Assembly: GCF_001949145.1 (NCBI RefSeq) | Contig: NW_019091415.1 | Location: forward strand, 39,160-103,159 | From: Acanthaster planci | Lineage: Eukaryota; Echinodermata; Asteroidea; Valvatida; Acanthasteridae | DNA length: 64,000 bases | Reading direction: 5' to 3' | In this document: positions 36,640 to 47,662 of the stretch, piece by piece | How the letters are laid out: each line of letters starts with the position of its first letter | Position numbering within the stretch: the first letter of the stretch is position 1 | Position numbers and translations under genes: made by a program | Notes under the pieces: generated by a model | What the model saw: the letters and a program-made list of their open reading frames with translations, nothing else | Databases searched by the model: none | Told to the model about the DNA's origin: nothing

Positions 36640-37375
36640 ACATACCTCGACATTCTGACTGCTACTGCATGCCCATTCATGGACAGTCTAATCGCTGATT
36701 TTCCCAATAACCATGTGACCACAGAAAGTGACATGTCATTAGAAAACCCAACTAAAAATATATCCAATACATCACGCCAAACGCAATGGGCAAAAAGACT
36801 GGATTTGCTAAACGAAGACACACTTACAATTTAAGCAGCTGATTTTATTTAATGGTAGAAAGAGAAATTTAAGTAACAAAATACTACATGTAGTATCTCT
36901 GTGTTAATTATTGTGTCCAAAACTACACGAGATTAAATAAAAAGTGCAAAAATAATCACCCCATGAAAGCCACGCAGGAGCGGCTAACCATGGTGAGCAT
37001 GTGCTCGTGATCGCACTGCATGGATAAGGTGTGGGTGTCTGCACTCTGTGTGATCGCAAAAACATCTATTGGTGGGCCAGGCCAGCCGGCCGGCCAGTCG
37101 CAGCGAGGCAGCCTTGCGATGCGGTTTGTATGCGTTGATTTTTACAGAATCTGATTTTCCAAGGTAAAGGACACTGTAACCAGAATCATTTTAAATGATT
37201 TATATGGTTCTCGGGGCCGAAAAACGTTAGCGTTATATCCCCAAAAGTGTTGTAAATGGGAGCAGTATAACCACATCAAAAAGTAAACAGCAAATGGGTA
37301 TGCAATTGGGGAACTTCATCAGAAAATAGAGCATTAAATCGGTACGAGTGTTACATCAGGGAGCGCTATAACGGC
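36640..37375. repeat. Second copy of the CCATTATA TIR element
   Basis: Collinear with 14240-15164: TAACCATGTGACCACAGAAA, AAGACTGGATTTGCT, TTAAGCAGCTGATTTTA and GAGATTAAATAAAAAGTG occur in the same order. The right end, GGGAGCGCTATAACGG, corresponds to GGGAGAGCTATAATGG in the other copy. A left end could not be placed, so this copy may be truncated. Confidence 0.6.
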
Positions 37376-37399
37376 AATGTAGATGTAAGTACGTAATCA

Positions 37400-38279
37400 T
37401 GGAGCCATAGGTCTGGAAGCTTGTAGCAGATGAGCACACTGCCGATCGTATATTCACTGCTAGTGTTAAAATCTGTGTGCAGTAGGGGGTTTGAGGAATG
37501 GGACACTGGTTATGTCACTTTTCTGGCATCCAAACTCCAATAACTCTTCACAACAAACCGCAATTCCATCCAATGATCCATGCTTCAAGTCAAACAAACC
37601 CATTCACAATCTGATTGGGTACTTCTACATCTCCATTCTGTGGCGACAGTGGAACTTTTTAGTTGCTGACTCCACTGAAATTTGTTCAGATCATGGACCT
37701 TCAACTCAGATTCCGTGATCATACAGTTTACCATGGTAAAAAAGGATCGGTCGATCAAATGGATGTAAGCGATTGAGGTCTAAAGTTTGAAGGCAAGAGA
37801 TTTGCTGCAGTGGCAGTGCCGAGCGATGTGCTAAACTGTACAGAACAAAACATTTTATTTTTAATTACCGTGAGCAGATCCACCTCACTCATGATATATA
37901 AAACAGTGATGCACAAAGGGTGGTCATTACTTTGGGTACCGTATAATCTGAGGCAGCATCGACATTCTTTATTGAAGTACATCGGTGCATGCTGGTTGCA
38001 TGGGCCGATGAGGCCGTCAGCCACACTTATCCGCCGTCAATTAGACTGTTAATCTGTGGGTTTTAGCACCGCCACAGGTGGGAAGCTGGATCAGCCAAAC
38101 CGTTATGAATAACAATAAAGTGCCTCGCCTCCTGGAAGCTCATGTAAAAACACCGGGAAACTACAATGAGCTAGTCCCCGCCAAGCAGGCTCATTTTGCA
38201 CCGTGAAAAAGGGCTTACTTTGCATGTAAGAAAGTTTCACAGTGAATAAGTGTAAACTATATTTTCACAGTGTTGAGAT
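37400..38279. other. Intron sequence with no gene recognised
   Basis: Only short unrecognised open frames are seen. The part after 38080 may belong to the decayed element that carries the ZBED-like remnant. Confidence 0.35.
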
Positions 38280-38280
38280 T

Positions 38281-38690
38281 CATAGTGAGAGGAGGAAGAG
38301 ATCACAGCCACCATCAAGCCCAGTGTCATGGCCAAAATGGAAGCCAAGTATGACCGTGATTCTACCCAGCAAGTGATGCGGATCTCTGCATTGTTGGATC
38401 CATGTTATCACAGGGATCCCATTGAAAAACAAAATCTGCAACACACAAAGGATCAGGTTATCCAAGAGACTGCCAATCTGGAAGCGCATCACATGCTCAA
38501 CCACCACCAGAGAAGAAACGCCACACACTGGGGAGCATCCTAGGCAAAGCCGCAGTGAGCCCAACACCAGAAAAATTTTCCGCTCTTGGCAAGACTGGCC
38601 AAGATTTAGAAAGTAACGTTTTTAATGCCTACATTTCACGGAAAGCTTCCGCCAGTATGCTTTGGAAAGCCAGTGAGGTTCTACAATAAA
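38281..38690 (+). pseudogene. ZBED-like hAT transposase C-terminal remnant
   Basis: The frame reads EEEEITATIKPSVMAKMEAK, YDRDSTQQVMRISALLDPCY and, after a break, PPEKKRHTLGSILGK. This pattern, a basic helix followed by (A/S)xLLDP-(F/Y) and then a serine/lysine-rich linker, is that of the C-terminal part of ZBED1-type hAT transposases. The DNA-binding BED finger and the hAT dimerisation signature are not present nearby, so only a fragment remains. Assignment rests on short motifs and is moderate. Confidence 0.5.
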
Positions 38691-41642
38691 TTGTTTTCTT
38701 TTCTTCCCATGATTGAATATATTTTCCGACCTTAATCACTCTCTCAAAGCACATGGGAAAAATTAAGTCAATCTAAAACTCAATAATATCTAACTAACAA
38801 AGTGTTTTTTTGACAGCGTCAATATGAAAGAAAAATGGGGCTTAAAGTAAAAAGGAGGGCTACCGACAAAGTATCAATGGACGCTAATGAAGTCAAAGAA
38901 TGCTAGAGATACAGGCATGAACTGCCAAGGCTTAAATGCCCGTGGCTTTATGAACCGCACTCATCCATCATATTGACCACAAAGAGATCGGAGCAGTGGT
39001 TAGTCTGCAAACATCGCGCATTCACTAGTTTGCTGACTTACGGACCTAAAAAATTAGCATTACAAAGCCCATTATGGACAATCGGTTACTAAGGGCTAAC
39101 TTTTGTCCGCAAGCTCCGCGGAGTTCACAGACGATAAATTTTGACAAGAACCCCTAATAGAAAACAAAATGCTTGAAATAATTAAAACCCATGTTGAAAT
39201 AACATTCTTTGAACCCAAAATTAAATAATAACCCTAATTTAATAACCCTAGTTTCAGAGAAAAATTTCGAGTGCAAATTTGAAAGCAATGCTTGTGTTCA
39301 ACGGAGCCTCAAGCAGTTGGGGCATCTGCCATTTTCTGCTGAGGGTTTGTTTGGCACAGACACTGAGTTCGCAGTGTTTCTTTTTTGCCCTAATGGACAT
39401 ACAATTTGTATCTAACTACGCCATGATTCAGTTGAGTACCACCACTAAAGTTAGACGTTCATGGGGCAGGTTTATATCAACGAAGAACGACTACCGGAGG
39501 TACATGTAGATTGAGTGGTGTCAAGCGAGTGACTCAGCTAACTTGTCCTCCAGCACAAAGCGACAGTGGTGTCAGTCAGACATGGGCCAAGACCCGCTTC
39601 TGGGCCACCGGCAAAGGAAAGGGCAAAACAGATGAAGGAGAGCACGCGCCAGGGACTTTCCATGCGGAGCACCAAGGAGAAGTAGGACGCGATGAGCCAC
39701 GGCTGACAGAACTGTACCGTCATTGGTATCGGTACCTTCGGAGGTCATGGAAAATTTGGCGGGGAGTAACACCGAACTTGTGCCGAGAGGTTTGGAAACA
39801 GGTCAGGCAAACGATGTTGCCGATCTTTCACATAGAATTCAAGTAGGTTCATCAAGTTCTGGCAACGATGCTCAAACGTCAGGGGCAGCACAGACAAGCA
39901 TGCCATTAGTCACTTCTTCGGCCCAGCGTACCAGTACCTCAACATACATGTACCACATTTGGGGCAATTGGAGGCGAGCGGCTACATACCAGGGTCTACT
40001 ACAGTACAGACCAGAGCCGCTGGCCCGTGGAGTCTGACAGCTTTAAGGTGCCCCTTTAATGTCGGGTGAGTCAACCCCAGTACCACAAGGTGGCCACTGC
40101 CCTACTTCCAATGCAGTGGGAGTTAAAATCTCCACCAATATATACATGTAGGGCAAGGGTTGGGGGTGTGCAGCACGAACGCATCCACTGCATGCCAGTT
40201 GGGCTTAATGCTGCATTTTTTCCTCAACCATCAAAGCTAGGTTTGGTCACCTCAGGGAATTCATGCAGTAGTCAAATGAACCCAAGCTGAAAAGCTGTAC
40301 TTTACCGCTTTCATATCATGTGATTCCGGCAAATGCAGGGGTTCACTCCCTCTCCATGCTCTCCACTCTTTCCAGTGGGTGACTTGCTGGGGGTCTCCCA
40401 GAATGTGCGAGAAAAATATGGTGAGGTAAATCTGTGGATCTGGGCATTCTGCTCAACAGGAAGGAGATGGGCAATTCAGTCAGAACAGCGATTTCACATT
40501 AGGGGTAGGACTCGGTGAGCAAGTTAACTTACCCTTAGTGCAAAGGGGCCAGAATGAAATTTTGCATCTGGCAGAACAAAAACAGAAAATTTGGTCGATA
40601 GAGACTTGGACCCATGCGTTTCTCATTATCAGCAGCATTAAAGCCAATCCCGACTACACACTATCCTTACTGAATTGGTAACACTTGGGTTTTTGCTTTG
40701 AATTGAACTAAAAAGGCACGTGTACCAGACCCTTTTGTAAATTCCACAAGTGCAGTGCATGAGGAGCAGCAGGCCATGGGAAAACAGCCTGAAAAAGAAC
40801 CCTCACTTCCACATCAAAGCAACGTAAGCACAACCAAAGCCAAGGACAACTACAGCTTGAGAGAAAGAAGTACCAGTAGGCAACAGATGCCCCCTGCCGG
40901 CAACAGTAGGCAGTAGCAGCCCATACTACATTTGTGCCCGCATCCTTTCAAGCCTTGTTCCCTGTCCAAATTGGCACCCACTCCAGTAAGGACTCAAAAA
41001 TTGATTAAACTTCTACGGTCATACCCAGACAAGGAAGTGGCACAGTTATTAGAATCTAGTGTTCATAAGGGTTTCAGATTAGAGTGCTATGGACCACAGT
41101 TGCCAGTGGAATTCTCCAATCTGAAGTCAGTTCTTTGCAATCAGGCAATTGCTTAAAGCAAAACAGATAAGGAAAAGTTGCTGGGCAGGATAGCCGGGCC
41201 ATTTAGCATTCGACCACTGGAACAGTTGAGAGTGAATCCCCATTGGACCCAGCAGGTAGCAGGTGGGATACCGTATGATACACCTTTTACCCTTTCCACA
41301 TGGCTGCTCTATTAATGTTTTTATCACCAATGAGAATTGTGTAGTTAAGTACAGCAAATTTGATGAGGCAGTGGAATTAGTGTTAAGGGTAGGCTGAGGT
41401 GCCGTCTTAGCAAAAGACATCAAGCCGCCATTCAGGCTCCTGCCGGTTGCACCTCAAAACTTTAAGTTGCTAGGCATGAAACTGAATGGCCAGTAGTTTG
41501 TAGATAAATGTCAAAAGGGAGCCCACTGTTGCACATTCATGCAGTTTTTAGTGCAGAGAACACTAATCCAAAGGTATCATTCATTATATGGATGATTTTC
41601 TTTGTGTAAGCACGACTGGTTCAGGCAAGCAATCATGCAGGG

Positions 41643-43807
41643 TTGGCTTGGGCGGTATTACCGAATACAGCGGTTTTGTTTTAATACCGAACAATACCGA
41701 CTAGCAATCCATGAATACCGGAATACCAACTAATTTGGTATTGAATTTCAACACAGTAGTATTCTGGCTAATTTCTTCAGAATGTTCCCACAACCCTCAT
41801 AAGATGAAAGCAGACAATTATACCCACAACAGTGACTGCATACTTTGTGGTTTCAGTCATCCAGCATCACGTTTGTATTGTCTCTTTTGGTGAAGAGATA
41901 AGACGTAACGTGATACTTCAGCATGCAGCCATCAACCTGCCTGTCAAAAGGTTTTGTTTCCCTATCGCCGCCGTCAAGTTTGCCGTTTTGGAATAGCTTG
42001 TAGGTAGTACTTCTTCTATTACTCGTTGGCACATGTATACACGTACATGTATCACAGCCCTACACTACAGGTTGGGAATTAAAAATCAGCTGGTCTTCTA
42101 CGTCCGCACTGGACTTTATTCTCCGAAGATTTTTATAGGCGTATCAGAAAATGCGAATGCTGCTTGTGCTAGCCTTGTGCTCTCTTTGGGTCTTTTTTGT
42201 CATTAATATACAACATGTACAAGTATTGCGTGAAAATCTATCAAACCAAAGCCAGGAATGTGTGTTATAAACTATAAAATGATTCCATAAATCTGCATCT
42301 CTCCGACATCCACGGCAATCAAGGATCTTTTTTATTGTTCTCACATTCGTTCCAACCACACGAAAAGAGAAGCAAAAACCTGATTCCTCACTTGTCACTG
42401 CTTGTATTTCAGTTTTTCCGGAATATAAAATTAGGACAATATGGTTGATCAAAAAGATGTCTCGGTTATGATTAATCAAATACCTTGTGATCTGTTTAGA
42501 ATAAACTTCACTGTCATAGGACAACATGTTTAATGTGCATGTGAAATTTAAAAAAGCAAATACATGTGAAAGCATCGATCCAGGGATTTTTAAAAGACTT
42601 TCAATCGCCATGGATGACGACGAAGCCAACAGTAACTAACCTGCATGCACATGTAGGCCTGGATGTACCTGCAAGAATGTGAACTAAAGCCCCAATCCAT
42701 GTAAATTGTGTAACAGAGAGACATTTTTTTGTTTAATTTTTCGCCTCTCTTTTGATTTTTGACACAAGCTGCATGACACGATTGATTGGTAGTCCGAGAT
42801 CACTCGCCCACTGCGGCGAGGTCGCCCGCACGCGAGATGGTCGTCGAAGAAGCATAATGTCATGAACGAGTACTGCCATTGGATAGCTGTGTCTTGCCAA
42901 ATGTACGCCATGAAAGCGCACAGTCTCATTGGCGGGCATGCTAGATCTCTTTGCAGCAATATGAATAATTCAGTGTTGGGCGATTAGTTGAACTCTTGAG
43001 ATACGAGAATAGTCAAGCGAACTTATTTTGGGCGTATTTTATCGGAAATGGGATGGGAATTTTTGTTTTGGCGTTTGTGTAATGAATGCAAAATATCATG
43101 GATTTTTAATGCATGTCATGACGACAGGAATCTGGCAACCAATGTCTGTATATCGCGTTGGTAAGCGTGTGTGCAATAAGCCTTGTGTTGCACGACTGGA
43201 AATTTTGTGGAAGCACGCTCGCTTGAGTACAAGCAGCATAGAAACATGAACACAGAAAACACAAACATAGACATGAGATCATTTTTTGGTGAATGAACCT
43301 GCAGAACAGTGTCACAGAGTTTTCTAAAAGCCACCTTACCATTGCACACGCGCAGTGTTAGGGCGCAGCTAGAAGGTGCAGCCACTGGTGACCCGCACTT
43401 AATCATTACAGTAACGCACTGTCTCAGCGAGTACCAACTTGACTGCAGCACATGTGCAGATTTTGACACCGTACCATTATGGAGGAATAAAACATGTACG
43501 AGTGACCACACAGATTTAGAAATCGCAGAGCAACAACACCGTCCCTTTTTTAAAAATACTTTTTTTTGACATCAAATGGACAGATAAATTATAATAGTTA
43601 TTAAGTTTAGGGGGTTTTGTGACGTTACAAACCCTTTTTTATGCTGGCCCCTAGTGTTGTTTGTGGTTTGCCTTTAAATGCCAGCATTGCCGCTGCTTTT
43701 TGATGATGTCATTGCCTTCTGCAATGAATACCGCGGTATTATTAAATACTGCTGTATTTTTTTCATGGATACCACGGTATCGAAAAAGGCAATACCGCCC
43801 AAGCCTA
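41643..43807. mobile_element. 2165-bp hAT-type non-autonomous element, complete with TSD
   Basis: The 8-base duplication ATGCAGGG flanks it at 41635-41642 and 43808-43815. The ends are TTGGCTTGGGCGGTATT and, inverted, TAGGCTTGGGCGGTATT, one mismatch in 17. Both subterminal regions are rich in AATACCG words, as is usual in hAT elements. The minus-strand frame at 42144-42629 (161 codons) has no transposase motif. Internal sequence is shared with 27300-28400 and 23890-24190. Removing it restores the RT frame as SGKQSCRALLIEFK. Confidence 0.9.
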
Positions 43808-43867
43808 ATGCAGGGCTCTCTTAATTGAGTTTAAGACTATTTGCGAATTTTTAGGCATTCCCTTTGC

Positions 43868-45342
43868 CAGAGCTGCCAAAATTGGAAAAGGACAAGCAGG
43901 GAGATTTTTTGGGAAGGGGGATGTAGGCCTATGTGTAAGCCCTTACGGTGTGGGGTCTGGGGCTTGCTTCAGGGCTCCAGAAAGTTTTGCATTCTAAGTG
44001 CTCTTTGGTGCAATCTGGACATTTATTGGCCACATTCCTCTTTATTTTGGAGGCAGTGGCTGTCAAGATTATAAGTAAGTAATACTTATAAGTATAGGTA
44101 ATAAGTAATTACATGTAGGCAGTGCTTCTTCCTTGGAATCTTTTTCACCTAGGCTCCCGATGTATCATTGCATGGTGGTCAAACAACATGTGTAGATGTG
44201 AAGCCTCAGCAAAATTTTACTGCAGAAGCTACCTGGCGTATGAAATTTAATATAAAAGTTTAGATCCTTATTCTTAAAACAGATCTCACTTTGGTGATGT
44301 CCCTGTGTTTCTCTGAACCAACGTGTCAGAAGATTTCTGTATCATTCAGTCAGCAACATGTCATCTTCTGACACATCCCACTAACTTTTTTAGAGCATGC
44401 TACATGCGGAGCATGCTACCAATCATTGTGACCTCCACTCTTCACCAATATATCACAACTACATGTACATACAACACAAAATGCAGAATATTCCCCGTTC
44501 CTCGATTTCCTTTTGCATGGCCACTCTGCTGTATTCTTCTCTGTTCTGCAGATATGTCTTAACTTTTGTCATGTCTTTTGTCGCCATTTTTTACCACACG
44601 ATGAGTCCGTGTCTGTGACCAACCTTGTTCCCATGGGTGCAATCTCGCCACGCCATGTTGGTTACCATTTTGCCTGGCTAATGATGGAATGCGCACATAA
44701 AGCCCATTGAGTCAAGGTTGCTGCAGCATTTGCATGCGACACCGCGTCCAGTGGTGTGTGTGAAAACCATCTGGTATCCATCTGACAAATATGATGTGTG
44801 CAGAATGGGTGGCAACAATTCACTGATGACAGGCTGTTCACTGGTCAACATTTTGCGAAATTCAAAAGTGCATACTTTAACAGGTTACCAGTCGTGTAAC
44901 TTGAAATCAGGCCCAATGTACATGTACAAGTGTGATTCATCGACTTTCGAAATGTGCATTATTGATTGGCACTCTCCCAAACTGAGAAGTGTATGGAACC
45001 AGTAATACTACTGAAAGGAGTCTAGTTCTTGAAGAGGGAAATGAAAGCACGTTGCCCATTTGTGTGTACCGTCACTGACTATACAGTTTATGGTCATGTA
45101 GGTACATGTACAGTACATATACATGTAATTTTCGGTTAAAAAGAGTGGAAACACATTGCCACAAATAATTTTCATGCTAAGTTTTATTACAACTCCGACT
45201 GTGGCCATTAAAAAAGACATGCACGTATAAAATTGCACATAGAAATTTAAAATCCGGGAGATTTTGAACATGTGCCAGGAGGCATAAGAATAACCGACTT
45301 TCCGGGAGTCTTCCACAAAAATCGGGAGAGTTGGCAGCTCTG
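43868..45342. mobile_element. 1475-bp TIR element with CTTTGC duplication
   Basis: It begins CAGAGCTGCCAA and ends TTGGCAGCTCTG, a perfect 12-base inverted repeat, flanked by CTTTGC at 43862-43867 and 45343-45348. Six-base duplications are reported for some hAT subgroups and for Dada elements, so the superfamily is open. Open frames inside have no recognisable transposase. Excising it joins FLGIPFA to QKKK, then, past a one-base slip in an A-run, EEGPCQRFIYLG of the retroelement. Confidence 0.85.
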
Positions 45343-45578
45343 CTTTGCTCAGAAAAAAAAGAAGAGGGCCCCTGCCAGAGGTTCATTTACTTGGGTCTTT
45401 AACCACTTCCAGCCGGGGGCTCAGGTATCGGAGCCATAGGACTTATATTTGGGGCCGGGGACTCCGAAATCGGAGCTTTACTATAAAAAAGAAAAAAGTT
45501 GCTGGGCGTGTCTTAAAAAGTTTGGGCTGTCAGTTAAAAAGTTTAGGCCACCATTGGCCGGTGAATTGTGACTTTTTT

Positions 45579-45656
45579 TATAGCCGGGGTGACCAAACTT
45601 ATTTTATAGCCGGGGTGACCGAACTTATTTTATAGCCGGGGTGACCGAACTTATCA
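45579..45656. repeat. Three tandem 26-bp repeats in the piggyBac leader
   Basis: TATAGCCGGGGTGACC starts at 45579, 45605 and 45631, each followed by (A/G)AACTTATTT-like sequence. The copies differ at one position only. Subterminal direct repeats in piggyBac-type elements can be transposase binding sites, but here that is only a suggestion. Confidence 0.85.
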
Positions 45657-46014
45657 AAGCCTGGAATAAAAGTACCAGCTCCTGAGAGCTGCCGGGCACT
45701 GCCAATCAATCCCTGTATTCTTTCAGTGCAGAGCGCTGCAATTAGCGGAGGTAATCCATGTATTGTTTTGCAGAGCGCATTCGTTCGCGCTGCCAGGCGC
45801 TCGCAAGGGATTATCGCTGCACTGCACCGAAGACAAAGCGCGGGCTGTGCGGGCTCATTATGCACCTGCACCCCATGAATGACCCGGCCCGGGCACTGCT
45901 GGCCCTTGCCATGTTGACTGACAGGGCACGGCCCTCGCTGCTTGAGAATAAAAACGCCATGCAGTGGCTACATGTGTTCATATTGGGTATCGTGTTATTT
46001 AGAGCACAGACAAC

Positions 46015-47662
46015 ATGGCTGAAGTTATATCCGGAGAGTCCAGTTCTTCCAGCGAAAGCGAGTTTTATCTGAGTTCAGACGAAGTTTCTTCGTCTTTTTC
46101 ATCACCGCCATCACCTGCTCAAGTACAGTCAAGTACAGAAATTGACAGTGGTGTACCCTTGGCGGTATATGCCAAGCGCAAGAGACAGTCCCGTACACAG
46201 ACCGCAGCGTCGACCAGCAGCAGTGCCGCACCATTCCGGTGGACAGATGAAGACAGTACACCGCTGAAGTACGGCTTCACCGGTAATGGTGGTGCCGTCG
46301 ATCCCCGCCTGCATCGCAGCTCGGCCTGCAGTGAAGCCTTCGAACTGTTTTTTGACGACGTTCTCTACAACGAGATAGTGCAAGAGAGCAACCGGTATGC
46401 CGTGCAGAGGCCCGCTACGACATCGGCGCACATGCGATCATGGACTGAACTGAACACTAGAGAACTGAAGGCCTTTCTGGGCCTTTGCATAATGGCGGGC
46501 ATTGCGAAGCACCCCACCCTTCATAGCTTCTGGTCCACCGACCCACTACTGAAGATGAGCCTATTCCCGTCCGTCATGCCCCGAGATCGCTTCCTTGCCA
46601 TCCTGCAGTCCCTGCACNNNNNNNNNNNNNNNNNNNNNNNNNNNNNNNNNNNNNNNNNNNNNNNNNNNNNNNNNNNNNNNNNNNNNNNNNNNNNNNNNNN
46701 NNNNNNNNNNNNNNNNNNNNNNNNNNNNNNNNNNNNNNNNNNNNNNNNNNNNNNNNNNNNNNNNNNNNNNNNNNNNNNNNNNNNNNNNNNNNNNNNNNNN
46801 NNNNNNNNNNNNNNNNNNNNNNNNNNNNNNNNNNNNNNNNNNNNNNNNNNNNNNNNNNNNNNNNNNNNNNNNNNNNNNNNNNNNNNNNNNNNNNNNNNNN
46901 NNNNNNNNNNNNNNNNNNNNNNNNNNNNNNNNNNNNNNNNNNNNNNNNNNNNNNNNNNNNNNNNNNNNNNNNNNNNNNNNNNNNNNNNNNNNNNNNNNNN
47001 NNNNNNNNNNNNNNNNNNNNNNNNNNNNNNNNNNNNNNNNNNNNNNNNNNNNNNNNNNNNNNNNNNNNNNNNNNNNNNNNNNNNNNNNNNNNNNNNNNNN
47101 NNNNNNNNNNNNNNNNNNNNNNNNNNNNNNNNNNNNNNNNNNNNNNNNNNNNNNNNNNNNNNNNNNNNNNNNNNNNNNNNNNNNNNNNNNNNNNNNNNNN
47201 NNNNNNNNNNNNNNNNNNNNNNNNNNNNNNNNNNNNNNNNNNNNNNNNNNNNNNNNNNNNNNNNNNNNNNNNNNNNNNNNNNNNNNNNNNNNNNNNNNNN
47301 NNNNNNNNNNNNNNNNNNNNNNNNNNNNNNNNNNNNNNNNNNNNNNNNNNNNNNNNNNNNNNNNNNNNNNNNNNNNNNNNNNNNNNNNNNNNNNNNNNNN
47401 NNNNNNNNNCGACTACCTCTTGAGTCTTGTCCGTGAGCTGCTGTTCGACGAGCCCTTGCCCGAGTACCGCCCTCAGCACGATACTCCACCATTCACCAGC
47501 TCCCGCTTTGTCGGCCGACACTTCCCCGTGGACTTTGAGAGGACCAGCTATGGCGACTTCCGCTACCGGCGGTGTGTCCTCTGCACTTCCCGTGGTCTGC
47601 GAAAGAAGACACACTTCGAGTGCAACACGTGCCACCAGCCCCTCTGCGTCGCCCCCTGTTAA
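46015..47662 (+). CDS. piggyBac transposase, both ends apparently intact, centre in an assembly gap
   Basis: The start ATG lies in ACAACATGG, and the N-terminus MAEVISGESSSSSESEFYLS is acidic and serine-rich, as is usual in piggyBac transposases. FRWTDEDSTPLKYGFTGN, HMRSWTELNTRELKAFLGLC, HSFWSTDPLLKMSLFPSVMP and RDRFLAILQSLH then lead to the gap. After the gap come DYLLSLVRELLFDEPLPEY and the cysteine-rich C-terminal domain, RRCVLCTSRGLRKKTHFECN, then TCHQPLCVAPC and a stop. The catalytic aspartates fall in the gap, so activity cannot be judged. No stop or frameshift is seen on either side. The two flanks are in different registers, but the gap length is probably an estimate, so that is not evidence of damage. 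Confidence 0.9.
46618..47409. other. Assembly gap, 792 N
   Basis: The run of N lies inside the piggyBac transposase and hides its catalytic core. A high-copy, near-identical transposon would be a natural cause of a gap here. Confidence 1.

Noticed and set aside
46521-47635. Long minus-strand open frames through the piggyBac
   Set aside because: Their length comes from reading through the assembly gap. The coding strand is plus, with clear transposase motifs on both sides.
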